The position numbers were made by a program, and so were the translations under genes. Source: Hyperoplus lanceolatus (lineage: Eukaryota; Chordata; Actinopteri; Uranoscopiformes; Ammodytidae). From it: 64,000 nt of DNA. The notes under the pieces were generated by a model that saw only the letters and a list, made by a program, of their open reading frames with translations, had not been told where the DNA came from and searched no databases. The stretch lies in contig CM049417.1 in NCBI GenBank assembly GCA_026929865.2, positions 19,721,001-19,785,000 on the forward strand, read 5' to 3'. Of this stretch, positions 22,991 through 37,540 are shown piece by piece. Position 1 is the first letter of the stretch, and the number at the start of each line of letters is the position of its first letter.

Positions 22991-25900
22991 TCAGTACATT
23001 TACTTGTATAGGCTTCTGCCCACCACCACTGCTCATCTGTTATCTCTGAGTTTCTCTCTGTCATTGTGTCCCTATATTTTTCTCACTTTCTCCTCTGTGC
23101 TCCCCTTCACTGGCTCTCCGTCCTCTCTCTATCCCTCTAATCCCCTCCCTCCCTCTCCTCTCCCAGATGGGGTGGTCCGGCCCTGGCCCTGGCTATTCCA
23201 TTCCCTTCTAATCTCTGTACCCCTCCCTCCTCCGAACCTCCCCAGTCGCCTGATTTGCACACTTCATGAACTGGAAAGTCTCGATGGCTGGTATTCCCCT
23301 TAGTGCTTCGCCCAAGCGCTCCGTTCTCCCGAGCTGTCGTGCCACCTTGAACACATCATCAGCCCCGATGACCGTGAAGACAGGCAGCATATGCATGTGT
23401 GTGTTGTGTGTGTGTGTGTGTGTGCGCACCAGGGACGCTCCCCAAGTTATAATGGAGCGCCCGCTCTCACACACATTCTCTCACACACGACTGATCACAG
23501 GCTCGCTGTGTGAGGGCTGCTTTCACACCTGCCGTGTTTGGTTCACTTGAAATGAATACGGGTATGGTATCCACCTGTGCTGCGGTTTTGTCTGTGTAGT
23601 TGAGAACACAGAAATAGCACTTGGCACCAAAAAAAGGCCAAGACTTTTTTTTGTGGTCCATTTGTGGTGAGAACACAAGCGGACTGAGCCCGACCCGACT
23701 GCACTTCACTAACATAACGAGCTCCAGTAGCCAGCTCTACGCTATGGGATGCGGAAAATCTATCTACTTCCTGTAGTTTTTTAACCACTCTGACAATGAA
23801 CAAAATGTTATTGCTCTGCCCTGCATTTTGGTTTAGCTTCGGATAGATGGAGAGGGAAACTGAAAGAGAACCGAACCAAGGAAGCAAACTATAAGCGAAC
23901 TATCGCTGTGAAAGCGCCTGAAGTTACAATCTCTCTTCCTCTCCCTTACTCAAAAACTTTGGCAGCAACCTGTCAGAGCACTAGATTTACGTTTGGAGCT
24001 TGATGATGATCAGAACAGTCTGAGATGCCTACAGTATGCGTTGGAGAGAAAAGTTAAGCTTCCACTGCATGTGTGGAAAGCATCTTTGAATGAAGATAGA
24101 CATTTATTCCCACACCGGTAGAGTGCTGTGCTGAAAATCAGTAGCACATGCCAATGCTTCACATCAAATTCCTCTTCCTTAAAAGGTGCTCAGAGAAACT
24201 TTTCAGTTTGTCTTAATCCTTGCTCCCCCTTTGTACAAAATCAGTAGTGTTTTTTACTATGCCAGCTGTTGTTCCTGGGTGAGCGTACCCATGACAAAGG
24301 CATTAAGAAAAAACATATCAAATAAAATGTTTTGCACTTATAGTCTTGTTTGCTGTCACATGTCATTCATGATCATCAGAGGAAAGATGAGACTTCTTCT
24401 TTCTGAATATCTAAAAGTTCCTTGTAGCATCTTTTAAGGGCAATCAAACAGAAGGAGTTGATGGACTTCACGTTGTATTGAGCATCACATGAATGTACTG
24501 TAAACCTCCTCTGATTTGTTTTCTCCCCAACCAGTGACCTCTGGTGCTGAATAACCGGTAACGCCATCCACTGAGGACAGTGGTCCCCAGCGGGCTTAAT
24601 GCTAGATGCCTGCTAGTGTGTTTGTCACACAGTATGGAGGTCTGAGTCATTGTTCACTTGGCCCTAGCCTGTTTTTGGCCGGGGAGAGAGTCCCGGGGGG
24701 TGATGATAGGAGTTCGCCTGCCTGCCTTTATGATCCAAAGGCTGGCCTAATTTGTAATTACATTCTGCAGTGTTCTGGAAGACTGCAGTTTGCGCTTGGT
24801 CCAGGATGAGGATAATCTAGTGTACTGAGATGGCAGGGTAGCATACATGTGTGTATAACTTGGGACGCGCAAGCACATAAACACACAGACACACACAAAC
24901 ACACGCAAACACACACACACACACACACCCTCAGCGAGACACTGACGATTTTCCACAGCTGTAGCACTTGATTGACTGAGGCAGCCATGTTCTTAATTCG
25001 ATTTTCCTGTCATGGCATTGTTACATTTTTTTAATGAAACACCCCAGACTGTGTGTGCTATACCTGCATTCCCCCAACACTGGATTACATTTAATTGTAT
25101 AGATTGAATTTGGAGCTAAGAAACGAGAGAAACAGAAACTTCAATCCAGGCTGTTTTCTGTCGAAGCCTTTTGAAGTAGACAATCTGCTCTGTAATCCAC
25201 AGGATGGTACTGTTTTTTCTCCATTAAAGGAAGATGAGTAAAGTTGTGTAGAAGGAATTGAATCAAAATGTGCTGCTAGACTGTCTATTCACTTCATACA
25301 GGCTATTAGGCTGAATAGCCTGGCTAAAGCAATTTGCGAGGCACAAGACACTCTAGCCCATTATGTGTGTGTGCATAGGGGGAACTGTTCTGGAGGCATG
25401 AGGCTAGGGATTAAACATGGATAGAGTAGCAGCTCTGTTAAATTCAATTTGAGAGGGGGGAAAGAGGAGCTCTTGATTGATCTTATCTTGCGACTTCGAT
25501 TTTTTTGGTCTGAAAAATAAATGACTGTACTTGTGGAAAATTTAAATGAGTGAAACCATAGTCATTCATAATCAAAGCATATAAAAAGGATGTAAAGTGG
25601 CAGTGTAGTTCCTTTTTTCAATGATGTGTATTGCGTCAGAGGATAACGACAAAAACAACCCTTCTTTGTCGGGCAGTGTGGAGATTGTTCTGCTCATTCA
25701 ATGCACACTATATTGTGTCAATAAACCCAAAATAATTCCCGACATACAGTAGCTAGCATAACTTTTACAACCGTGTTATAGTGGAGAACGCCATTGACAC
25801 GCTTACAGAAATGAGCATTTTGATCACGGTAATGCTAAACTATACCATAAACCATGGAAGTAGTATAAGAGCTATTAACAGCAAGAGAGAGTCAGTGCTT

Positions 25901-26626
25901 TTATAAATGTACACATGTGCCAAGCAGAACCAAACCGTACCAAGCCAAGCCAGCACATGTATAATATGGAAAAGCGCCATGTGTGAGCCTGAAAGAGATT
26001 AAGGCGTCTTCACACCTAAGTGTGAACAGTTGTAGATGACCAACTGTCTTGCAGGCAGGTCGAGGGGGGAGAAGGCACTGACTTTGCAGTTTTTTTTTAC
26101 ACTGAGCCATGGATATTGCAAAAGAGAACAAAATAACTGAGGGACAGCAAAGAGCAATACTTCCTCGCGGGGTTGACTTCACACATGCGAAGGTGCCTGC
26201 TGCTTTTTTGGCCCTGACCCACATATAGCAGCGTGCAGTAGTGCTGGGTCTGACCGGCCAACAATAGACACACCGTGCACTGGATGTGTACTGTGTCAGG
26301 GTGAGAGTTGAGGATGAAAAGGGTCGAAACTACCAGAGCATGCACAACAAAAAAAACCTAGGGGCGTTTCACTGAAGGGAAGGACTCTGCCAACTGGCTC
26401 CTACTCTCTCCCACTGAGAAGGGCTTTGTGACACAAACTAGTAGCCCAATCAGCTGTGCCACAGTGGGGATGCTGGAGCCACCGGATAGAGGAAGGGCAT
26501 GAATAAGTCACTGAAAAAAAAGAGTGGAGAAAAGAAGGATAGTTATAGGAGCTTCAGACTTCAGACTTCAGCTCATCATCCATTTTCTACTTGGTTTTCT
26601 AGTGTCAGTTAACAAGGACAACTGTT
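22991..26626. other. Non-coding stretch with short simple repeats
   Basis: Pyrimidine-rich at 23040-23170 and 23220-23250; short GT tract at 23395-23424; interrupted CA at about 24873-24928. Open frames of up to 114 codons have no recognisable domain. Confidence 0.4.
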
Positions 26627-26848
26627 GGCTGTGTTCCAAATTGCATACTATTTTTTTTCTGTACGTACTACATTATGAAGCATGAAAGAGCATGCTGATT
26701 TCAACACTAAAAAAAATCTTAACCGGATGTAGTAGGCATCCAGGTACTTTTTAAGCATGCTAAATCTGACCACAAGAATTGGGACATCTTAAATCTTTGT
26801 TTCTACCATACTAAATAGCAGGGGAAGTATGGGTATTTGGAACACAGG
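26627..26848. mobile_element. Short inverted-repeat element (GGCTGTGTTCC family), copy 2 of dispersed repeat
   Basis: GGCTGTGTTCCAAATTGCAT at 26627 faces ATGGGTATTTGGAACACAG at 26848 as imperfect inverted ends. Its reverse complement matches the first half of the repeat at 715-1000. The ends resemble those of the unrelated-looking nested element at 57230-58002 (GGCTGTGTTCGG). No coding capacity; target duplication not resolved. Confidence 0.6.
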
Positions 26849-29800
26849 GAACATTTTGTGTGCTGCTGTAATTCTGTGGCCCATCTGGTGTCAACAAGAG
26901 TTTTTAATTGAGTAAAACACTGTTGGAATGCTTTGGTTAAGGCTGCAATCTGTCGCCCCTGGTATATATCCACAGTTAGATCACAATGGAGCCAAGTGTG
27001 ACTGGCGGTGTGTTAGTCAAGAGAGACAAACCCCTGAATGGTCTCTAGGTCAGTACTAGAATACATAATTGGGAGTACTGGGGAATACTTTTAGCTGCAG
27101 CCGCCCTAAGCCAGGGACGAGCTGGGTGGCTCTTTGATTCACAGCTTCATTAAATTGAATAGTCCTCTGTGCGTGGAACAATTTATATTGAGCCTTGCCT
27201 TGGCTGTCTTCCACATGTGGGACATTCATAGTGCTAGATGTTGCACCTCCCGAACTCAAGATTATAGTTAAGCAACAGTGCGGAAGCTAAATGCAGTCAA
27301 ATTAGCATATTTTAGCACTGCACGGAATGCTAACAAACATTTTAATTTGTAAGGCATTGTCTTTTGTTCGCATGTTAATTAGATTGGGCTGGTCATTCAA
27401 TCATGCCCGTGAACAAGCCTTAATGAATACAAATGTTTGGATCGCTCAACAACTGCTAATATTACCACTCGGGGGCATAATTCAATTGGATGGCATAATT
27501 GGCACTTGGAGTAACAGAGGCACTGGGGAAGTGGGCTCCCTACGGCCCATTCCGGAATGATAGTATGACAAGTGCTGGCAGAGTGAATTTAGCTGCAATA
27601 ATCTTTTGCCAAGATCCTGTCTCAGCTACGTAGACCCTGATGGCACTATACTGTCCCTATACAGTAGATAGGTATTTTAAAATGATTAAATTGTCTCAAA
27701 AAGCAGCCATTTTTTTAGTTGTTAAGGACACATTTTTTGAAAAGTAAGGCACGTACGCTGCTAACAACTAAAATCAAGGGAAAAGGTGAAGTGGAGCGTT
27801 TTAAAAAAAAAGAAAGAAAATAAAAGAATCCCCCCCCCCCACATCTAGACATTCTGCTTGCCATTCACAATGGCTCATTTTTGCCAAAGGCTAGACATGC
27901 AATTACACAATGTAATCTGTATTTCAGACTGCTACAAGCCATGGCATTAGGATTCATTCACAGTAGACAATGCATCTGGGTTTTCGTCTCGACAATGGTG
28001 AAATGATGTCAGCTTTCAAGGAGTCGCCGATCTGTTGGCATACTCTGTATCACCTCACAATTGTGTTAAGGTTGCTGGGTGCCTCTCAAGAGCACAGGGG
28101 TGACTTTGGACACGGGGAGGTTACAATGAGAGGTAATTGCCAAAATCCACGGCGGGATAGCAATGATCTCTCTCTCTGACACAGATGGCAAGGGAAAGAC
28201 AAAGAGGCCTTATGAATATTTAAATTGCAATTTTCAATTGCAATTGGACCTCTCTTTTTCTTTTTTGCTTGCACAGAAGGGAAACACTGGGTTAGACAAG
28301 GGTGTCGAAAATAGAGCATGTTGCTCAAGGCGAGTGAAAATCTGACCAAACAGCAGAAGAAGCTAGGGATTTTCAATGTGCAAACAGGACTAGGCCCTTG
28401 ATGCACCAGGTTAACACTGATGGATGCAATAAAAAAGAGCTTCCTCAATTTTTTAGCTCATTGGGTCAGCAGCAATATTCCAGGGTTCAATTAATCTGGT
28501 ACATGCAGTATATTTGTTGTAAAGGCTACATAAACATTTATTGAACAATGGGAAATAACATTTTGAACAACTATTTCATATTTGTGTTTCATTGTGTGGA
28601 GTCAAACCAATGTAGAAGTCAACTGGGGATAAACTACTTATAGAGGTTTATTATGGAGGTGGCCGATTGTGCTAGTGTGGTCTTTTAGAGGTTCATCACC
28701 TTACACTTAAGACTCTTTCAGAAATAACTGTGTACGTTGTCTCCTGATTACAATTTTACATGATTAATTCCAGGAAATGTGGGAAGAGCAAGACATTTTT
28801 ATATTGAGTGCCGGGGAGAGAGCCAAGTTAAGTAAAAACCAAGCATTCTGGGATCGCAAGGCCAAGTCCTCGGAAGACCTAAACGCGAACACGTTGACAT
28901 GACACATCTGCTTTTTCTTCAGATTACATTCTGTTTTTACTATATGCCGCAATAGATGCATTCAGTCTGACTATGCTGCCAATTAAAGCTCTTGTAAACT
29001 AATCTGTAAAATAATTTATTCTTAAATAAGGCATTCTGAACCATCCTTACGTTTGACACGTCATTGCGGCTAACCCAGAAAACCACCACACTAGCCTCTG
29101 TGTGGATGGAGTCTGTTAAAAATTATTTGTTGGTCCATGCGACATTGACGACTAAAGTAAACAATCAGGGGCTGCCTTCCTCTCACGGACGGAAAGTGGG
29201 GAGGGTCCAGTCTGACTTGGAGGCTAGATTGATGACTTCAAGAACCAATCAGGAGCTGCCTTCCACTAATGGGTGGGGCCCGGGCTCCTCCCCCTATGGA
29301 ATGTCACCAACATTCATGTATATGACAAAGTCACACACTAATTATAGCACATGCACAAGAGTGTAAGTGCATAGCTGATAATGCAAGGAGAACATAGTGA
29401 ATCGATTAAACATACCAATCCAGCCTGAGCCTACACAGACACAGCTCATAAAGATTCTGCAAAAGTCTCCTACAGATTTCAACGGTCAACCAGCCAGACA
29501 GTTCATTTTGCCTTTGGTACTCGGCTTGTGTGTGACCTAACATGAGTCAACGGTCTGGTGTGGTGAGAAAAACACAAGCTCTTTATATCAATGTCACGGT
29601 TGCCTTGCTAGGTTACTAACCCTGAAGCGATGCTGCATGATACCACCAAGTAATGGAAGAGTCAGGGCCAGCCATTCTTAAAATATGCTTTATACCTCTG
29701 GCTCTGTGCATCCCCGGCTTATTAGAACAGAGAAAAAAGCCTCATTTGCAAATGTGTTTGAATCCTTGCGTTATACTGCGGAGAGGTCTTTGCCCCGGGG

Positions 29801-31650
29801 CTGCATTTACTGATCTGGCAGCACCGGACAGAATAGATAAGGGGGGGTTTCATTCACAAAAAAAAATAAAATACAAACTCACTCAAGGGAGACTCCTTGT
29901 TTATAAGCATATTGGCATAGCCCTGCAACCCCTTATTCATTTCCTTGTGCATTCTCCTAAATCCCCCTTTTCCCTCCCTTTCTTAATGTTGTGCCTATAT
30001 GCCATGAATATAAACCAAGAATAACAGGGCTTTTCTCATATGAGCATCTCATAAATGAAACATTGGTTGGAGAAATAAGGCTCTTATTTGGTTTGTATTA
30101 AAGCCAACCCCTCCATTGCTGGGATAACATGGCATTGTTATGCCACCTTTAAGACAATTATTTGCCTTCCACAGCTGTTTTTTGTGGGAGCGTATTATTG
30201 TTAATAATCCTCAAATGCGGAGAGAGGTGCCGCTCCCTGTGCCGTTAACCTCTGCGTATAGACTCGCGTGATAAAAGACCAGGAAAAAATTCCGGTGGGC
30301 AAAAACTGTGCATTCTCTCATCCTGAATGCATTCGCTTCCCCTTTTTCATCATGCAGTTATGACATCTGATCAGACTGTATATGAATTTGCTTTTGTCCT
30401 TCCCAGTAAGTGAATGGATGAATCCAAGCTAAAATTGTCATTAAAACAATGACATATTCGTATCTTTTCTTTTGAGGGATGCTCCACTCCAGTGAGTATA
30501 GTTCCTTGCTTTCTTTAGTTTTTTTTTTCGCCCCCAAGATTGTTGTTTGTATTAGGGCTCCTCTTCTATCTCCGCCATCACCGTGAGACTATATGCATTT
30601 AAGACGTGCTGTTTTTGATCGTGCCAGTGAGCGCATCATTGAGGCGTCTCGGCAAAAATCTTTGATGTATTGCATACTGATGGAGCGTGTGCATCCCCCC
30701 CCACCCACCCACCCGCAGGTTTTTTGAACAATCTCGCAGACTTCCAACTGCTTTCTTTTCAACATGCCAGTGAATCATTCGCTAGTATGTGTGTGCACCC
30801 TAGGGGAATAGATTTTTGCCCATTGATGAAGAGACAACCTGCAACAATGAGTGTCGTCAAAAGTGCTGCAGCTATAAAGATGGACATCATAAAGCTTTTA
30901 CACCAATTCTACCTTTTATTAGAAGTCCTAACGGCATGTTTCTACGATTTTTTTGTCATAAATCAGACAATTAACAACATATGAACAAATCCTTCTGTAA
31001 TAACCTTCAGAATAGTGCTAATAGAGTATGAAAAGTTTAGCGGACGTAAGTGCTTTTGAAGTTGAGATTTTAGGTTCAGAGTGATGGAAAAAAACTAATG
31101 TTGAGATAATGGCTGTTAAAAATGGTTTAGGAGAAATATACAGACGAAAACAGACAAGTTTTAGTCCGATAAACACCCAAATGTACATTGTGGACCCTGA
31201 TGTATAATAATATGAAAGAAGACATGTCACAGAAGCAAAATAGACAACAAATCTCAAAACTGAGATGTGCTTATGGGGGCAAGGATGAGAATGATCAACT
31301 TTTGAGTGTGGCATTGCTTTAAATACACCTCCACATGCAGTATGATAGCAGCAGTGAGACAAATCGGTCACATCAACGTTATTCATTATGTCATTTCAAA
31401 TGGCGAGTGAGATCATGATGAGGTGCTGGTAGCACTGGAAATGGGCTCGGCATGGTTTATAATGCAGGAATCCTTATTGATCCACATTGGTGTTAGAGGA
31501 AAGGAATCGATGAAGCTGATCCCTCTCAGTTGATCTTAAGAGAGCGGAGGTGCCAGGTGAAAAATGATCCATTAGAGGGATGTGAAGCAGCCCTCAGTGG
31601 AGTGCATTAAGTCATTGTTCAAGGCTTTGCCTTCCAGTACAGCTGGAAGT
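26849..31650. other. Long non-coding stretch, largely unique-looking
   Basis: No transposon ends, long microsatellite or coding frame recognised. A direct duplication of about 30 bases sits at 29161 and 29246. About 27330-27500 and 30090-30280 carry TAATTA/TTAATT-type words without low-complexity decay and are candidates for conserved noncoding elements; this is a guess from texture. Confidence 0.35.
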
Positions 31651-31654
31651 ATTT

Positions 31655-31762
31655 AACCCTTTCACTGCATACTCGCCATAACAGACCAAGGCAAATCCCT
31701 TGTACATGTATAGTACATGTTACTTTACTTGTCAATAAACCGGATTCTGATTTTAGTTTCTA
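31655..31762 (+). repeat. 3' tail fragment of a retroelement
   Basis: TTTACTTGTCAATAAACCGG followed by ATTCTGATTTT closely resembles the 3' end shared by several fish LINE/SINE families (TTGxCAATAAAGCTGATTCTGATTCT). Upstream text CCCTTGTACATGTATAGTAC fits. Only the tail is present. Confidence 0.45.
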
Positions 31763-32576
<814 letters not shown>

Positions 32577-32687
32577 TATCGCTTTGTCTGCATGTGGCTT
32601 TGATTTACTGTAGATGGCTTCTAAAAAAAGGTGACTGCTATCACAATGACCGTGGATGACACATTGCATGTCATTCATGTAAGGGGA

Positions 32688-32880
32688 GGACACTGCAGGT
32701 GAATATCTTATAGATAGCATCATGAAACTGTCAGCCTACTGACATTAAAATATTTTTTTTTTTGTGGTCAGGATATTTTCCGGAAATGTCTGAATAAATA
32801 TACAAATTCGGCAACATCCAACTAAATATGCGTACATTTGCGATACAGACACAAACAGACACATTTTAGTCAAATGAACA
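32688..32880 (+). repeat. Dispersed repeat GACACTGCAGGTGAATA, copy 1
   Basis: GGACACTGCAGGTGAATATC at 32688, then TATAGATAGCATCATGAAAC, then ACTGACATTAAAATATTTTT. Two further copies start near 43312 and 45227. Downstream similarity continues (AAATGTCTGAATA / CAAATTCGGCA versus related words in the other copies). Confidence 0.7.
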
Positions 32881-35047
32881 CCTATGTGTAGATGATTTAT
32901 CCTTGTAGACATTTTATGGAAGCAAAATAGCACAGAATCTTAAAAATTAGACCAATTATTGATAAACCATGTTCTTGTCTCGCCTTAAAAGCCGGACCAT
33001 AATTCAGTATATCTTCACATTTTCCAGCCACTGATTTAATTGCATCATTATCAAATGTACGCTTTGATTATGTTTGATTTTCAAATATGTAAATGCCTGT
33101 AATGAGCATTCACAAAATCAGTTTTTTCAACTGTCAATATATTGTAATTACGTTATGGTTAAAGCTTCGAATAGCTGAGAGTTTGACTGCTTGATTCTAA
33201 GTTGTACGCTTTAGCTGATCATTTTACAGCATCTATATTTAGCTCCATACGCAACATGAAACGCTGCATGGCCTGAATTGTCAGGGGGGAAACAAAGCCG
33301 CTAATGATGCCTCATTATGTCGCTGATTCTACATCAGAGCAGAGAGAGTGTGTCAGTCAACGGCACACAATCTGACGCAAAACAAAATGAAAAGCTGAAT
33401 GAAAACAGGCATGCAGGTCTGTAAATTGCATACTTAAAGAGCAAGTGGCTGGCTCTCTGTAATCTGTACGTAGATTGGGCGGTTTAGAGAGAGGAGAATG
33501 GGAGAAAAAACAACACATGGGAAAGTGTGAAAATGATTCCACAGAAATGATTAAGCCAAAGACTGAAAGATTCGCAAATACAGACATCAAGCTCAAATAA
33601 ACATCACACAATTACATCTGTTGTATCTCACAAAATAGTTTCCATGTCAATTTATTACAGAACAGGGAACCTTATCTGTTGAGCTATAGAATGGAATCTA
33701 TTAGCCTTCTGTGATAGATTGTGTGCCTGCTGGAGTCAATGCATCAAAACTATGACATCATTTGGGGGAGATTCATATAAGCACAACAGCCTTGGCCAGA
33801 CAGTGTTTAGAGTCATCACTTTGGATAAGGGTTCACCCTGCCTTGACCTGTGGAGATTAAAGTAAAGTAGAGCCGCACACTATCTGATGGACTGTTTTTT
33901 TTTTACTCCCTGCTTCTAATGCTCAATTTCCAAAAGGAAATGCTAGTGTTGATGTTCAACAAAGAGACCACTCATCCTTTTTACACCCACCCCTACTTGC
34001 CAATTTAAAAAAAATAAATGGATACCTACCTGGTCGCGGTAAACATAGTTAATTGTTGCGTATCGCCAATAGATCAAACAGAGCTTGCGTAAGGCAATGT
34101 TTCACAGAGACAATGTGAAAGAGTACTGATTGAACCTATTATCGAAGGGGTGCAGGGTGGTGAAGTGGCTACAACACAATCCGCTGCCCTACCTGATTCA
34201 GTGCAGCGGTTTTCCACAGCAAATGCCTTTTTAAAAAACAGGAAATGGCTTGAAAGACAAGTGAAGTGTGTGCTCTTACCCTCTGTAATCTTCACACACA
34301 GTGAGGGCAGTGCTTAATGAACGACTGATTGCAGTCTTTAGTCACAGGGCTATCGTAAAAAAGTCAATGCAATTGCCTGGCGTTAAGAAGCATTATTTGT
34401 CTGAACGTTGCATTGCTAAATGGCATGGTTTTCTCTGGTTGTTCAATCACTTCAGTGCATGCCGCATTCATAGGTAATGATTCTGTGTGCACTGTTTGCT
34501 ACTGGATGATTCCAGGGAGTCATTTAATCTAGGAAGGTGACAAAAAAAGGCATGCTGGTTGCCTTGCATAACTAAAATGTGCGACTGAATGGCCGCCATG
34601 TGGTTCACAAACTCGCTGTGAAGTGGGGTGGAAAAATAACTGTGTGCGTTCGAGAGGTTTGCTTTGACAAGAAGCTGTTAGAAAAGAAAGGACAAAGAGT
34701 TCCCTGTTAGTTTGTCATCATGTTCTTCATGGATAACGTTCAAATAGTTTAGTCAAAACCTGGATCTCAACTTGGAACCAACAACTATAAAAATCGTATT
34801 ATCTTATGTGATGGCATGTGTGCCGATCACTAAGGCTTGACTACTTGCTATGATAAAAATATGTGGACACAAATCTCTTGTGGAAGAAAAAAGTTAAACA
34901 TGGTAAATGTACAATGGTAAATGCACCAGCACAGCTCCTTTTGATGTTTTTTTGTCTTTCCATCCATTCTATCAATCAGATATCTGGTCATCTCTGGGGC
35001 ATGAGTAGCATTAATAGGCAGAAGGACATCCCCTTTAGAAATATAGA
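32881..35047. other. Non-coding stretch, nothing recognised
   Basis: No transposon ends or coding signal; texture is AT-rich and unique-looking, for example at 33040-33130. Confidence 0.4.
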
Positions 35048-35049
35048 TA

Positions 35050-35283
35050 CAGCTCTGGAGAAAATTAAGAGACCACTCCAAATGTTCAGTGTCTCTTGTT
35101 TCACCATGTATAGGCATATGTTTGAGTAGAATGAACATTTTGGTTTAATTTTATAAACTCCTGACAACATTTCTACCAAATTCCCCCCAAAAAATATTGT
35201 CATGAAGAGCATTTCCATTAAGTAATGTAGAGATGAAGATTGAATAAAAATCCAGACTGGTCTCTTAATTTTTTCCGGAGCTG
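35050..35283. mobile_element. Tc1/mariner-type MITE, 234 bp
   Basis: Inverted ends CAGCTCTGGAGAAAATTAAG at 35050 continuing AGACCA, and TGGTCTCTTAATTTTTTCCG then GAGCTG ending at 35283, are flanked by TA on both sides (35048-35049, 35284-35285). This CAGCTCTGGAAAAAATTAAG end is widespread in fish genomes. No coding capacity. Confidence 0.88.
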
Positions 35284-35285
35284 TA

Positions 35286-36559
35286 TATGCTCTGTGCTTA
35301 GGAGCCGCCGCGGCTGTCAGAGAAAAGGGCACTCACTGTATAACTGCATATAAACACACAACACAAACTGCCGAGTGTGATAAGAACAGGAAGGGGGCTT
35401 CAACACCAATTTCGACATGACAAATGAGTTGACTGCTGGTGGACTTATCATTGCCGATTTGTGTAGCATCGAAGAATGCTTTGCTTTGTTTTGTTGTAAC
35501 TCCTGCTAGTCTAATTATTTATAGTCTGGGTACTCGCTGTCTGATTTTGGATCATTCCCAAAAAAGCTGGGTGTGGGATTGTATGTGAAACGTTTGAATG
35601 TGAATGCCGTCAAATGTTAATGAGCAAACCTAAGTTGTGTGGGCTACAACAAGATAGATCTCCTTTGCTTTGTGCTGACACGTACAGCGTTTGCGGTACT
35701 TACTTCATAAACACCTGAAGTCAGCCGTTTCACATTTAGAACTGACGGGCAATTTCAGCTTGACAACTTTGAATACTGAATAATCATCTGATGTGATGAT
35801 TTGAATAAACACACCTAATAAAGATCAATCGCACACCCACACCAACACAACCTCTCTACCTAGCATGCCCAGTCAGTAATAATAAGCAGCTCTGGCTTAT
35901 AACATTACGTGATATTCTCACTCTCACCTCTGTTTTATCTAGCCCGGGCCCTGTCACAGCACCTTGTGGTTAATGTGGTGACATAGGAACATTGCTAGCA
36001 GCCCCCCTGAGGATGTAAGTCCTCCCTGCCACTTGAGCTCCCCTTGCTGTCGACTCAGCATGTCGGACAATCTAGCGTGGCTCTCTAAACACCGTCGCGG
36101 CTGACACAATAGGTGGTATGTTAGTAATGTTTCCAGTGCGTGTTCATGTATGTTACGAGGTCAGCGTTTGCCAGGGGCCGATCGCCCGGGAGACAGCAAG
36201 GTTACCATCATGCCACCTGTTGTGTACCCCTCTCACCCCTCCTGCTCTGTGTGTGGTCACACATTATCACCACCAAGAGAAACAAAACAGGCAGTGGTAG
36301 CCAGTTTGTGCAAAGGGTTACGTTGTGCATGTATTATGTAATGGATTTCATTAGTGTGAGCAGGGTTATGTTAGAGATGAACGGCATCAGGGAACGGCAA
36401 TAGGGTGCAGGGAACTAAATTAGCCAGTAAAATCTGGAATTGACCCTTGGAATCAATTTGGCTGGGTATTTTAATGCCTCTGTTTTTTTGAGGGGGTTTT
36501 GACGGGATGTATATGTCTTTGCAAAGTATAGTCGAATATGCTCAGTTTTCTCTCTAAGT
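35286..36559. other. Non-coding stretch, nothing recognised
   Basis: No repeats or coding signal identified. Confidence 0.4.
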
Positions 36560-36815
36560 TAGACATAATGCAAGAAAAAAGTTCACAATGCAATTATTTA
36601 AAATGTTCAATGAGAAATAAAATATGTAAAAGTATTGAATATTGGACAAAACTTGGTAAAGTATTGTCCAGGGCATAGAATCGTTACTGGTCCTTCATTA
36701 TATCATGTAAACCTGAATGGGCGTGCAGTTGGCATTACAATAAATTTTAAGTATTACAAAGGTCTATAAAAGACTTAAAATTGATTTGGAAAACCCTGGT
36801 GGAACCCTGATTGGG
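36560..36815. repeat. Degenerate hAT-like repeat fragment
   Basis: TATAAAAGACTTAAAATTGA then GGAAAACCCTGGTGGAACCC near 36765-36812 resembles the end of fish hAT-type elements (AAAGTCTTAAATTTGA ... ACCCTG). Opposite end not identified. Confidence 0.4.
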
Positions 36816-36829
36816 GAAACAAGGTAAGG

Positions 36830-36945
36830 TATGTTCCAATAGTTCATACAATTGCCCTGGAAATGATCTGAAATGGCCCCAAAACATGGCAAAAACCCTT
36901 GGTTAAAAAGAGGTTAATTCCCTACCCTGTTAGGGTTCCTACGGC
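36830..36945 (+). repeat. Dispersed repeat, paired with 19612-19790
   Basis: Diverged copy of the repeat described at 19612-19790, in the opposite orientation; shared blocks are GGAAATGATC, AAATGGCCCC, ACCCTTGGTT and CCCTACCCTG. Confidence 0.5.
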
Positions 36946-37535
36946 AGAGTGATGCTAGACATGAAACTAGTAAATTAATATACAGTTAGTACGGTGTGAT
37001 AACAACTGCTTCATTTAACAGTGCCATTGAACGGCCAATTTAGTGTTTTAACATCTAGAAGCGGCACAATGCAGTGAATTTTCTACACCAGACCAGACTA
37101 TATACAGTTTGAACAGCCTCCATTCTGTAAAAGCACCCCCTCGTATCTTAATGAACTACAGTAATGAACTGTGTAAAATTATGCCTGCGATTAGAGTTTT
37201 GTTGAACAAGCCATTTGAGCAGGAAGACATAATAGCCCCCCAATTTCTATGGCTAGATTTACTGGCGGTAATCATCTCGGAGTCCCCTGGACAAATCTCA
37301 TTCTGTGTGACTAGTGTTCAAGAGTGATTATTTTTGTGTTAATACTCCTGTAATTAAATGCATGCTCAGACTCCGGAGTGATCACAGCTCCTGACGAGTA
37401 ATTGCTCGGCGGCTCAGATCATTGCGAGAATGATAATCAAATCTGCCAGAGTGTTGTCCTGGTGTCTTGAAGACAACTGAATGGCAGTTGTTCAGTCCAC
37501 TCTAGATCAGCCTCTATTGACTGTAGATGAATACT
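36946..37535. other. Non-coding stretch, possible conserved noncoding element
   Basis: About 37330-37450 holds TAATTAAATGCATGCTCAGA, GGAGTGATCACAGCTCC and GATAATCAAATCTG, a mix of homeodomain-like and TCF-like words. Inference from texture only. Confidence 0.25.
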
Positions 37536-37540
37536 ATTGT

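Noticed and set aside
23004..23303. Possible exon after a pyrimidine-rich tract ending CTCCCAG at 23166
   Set aside because: All frames give Pro/Leu/Ser-rich text shaped by the C/T-rich composition, with no donor site in a sensible position.
34149..34215. Possible tRNA-like or SINE box A (GGTGAAGTGGCTACAAC)
   Set aside because: No box B follows at the expected distance and no A-rich tail or flanking duplication is present.
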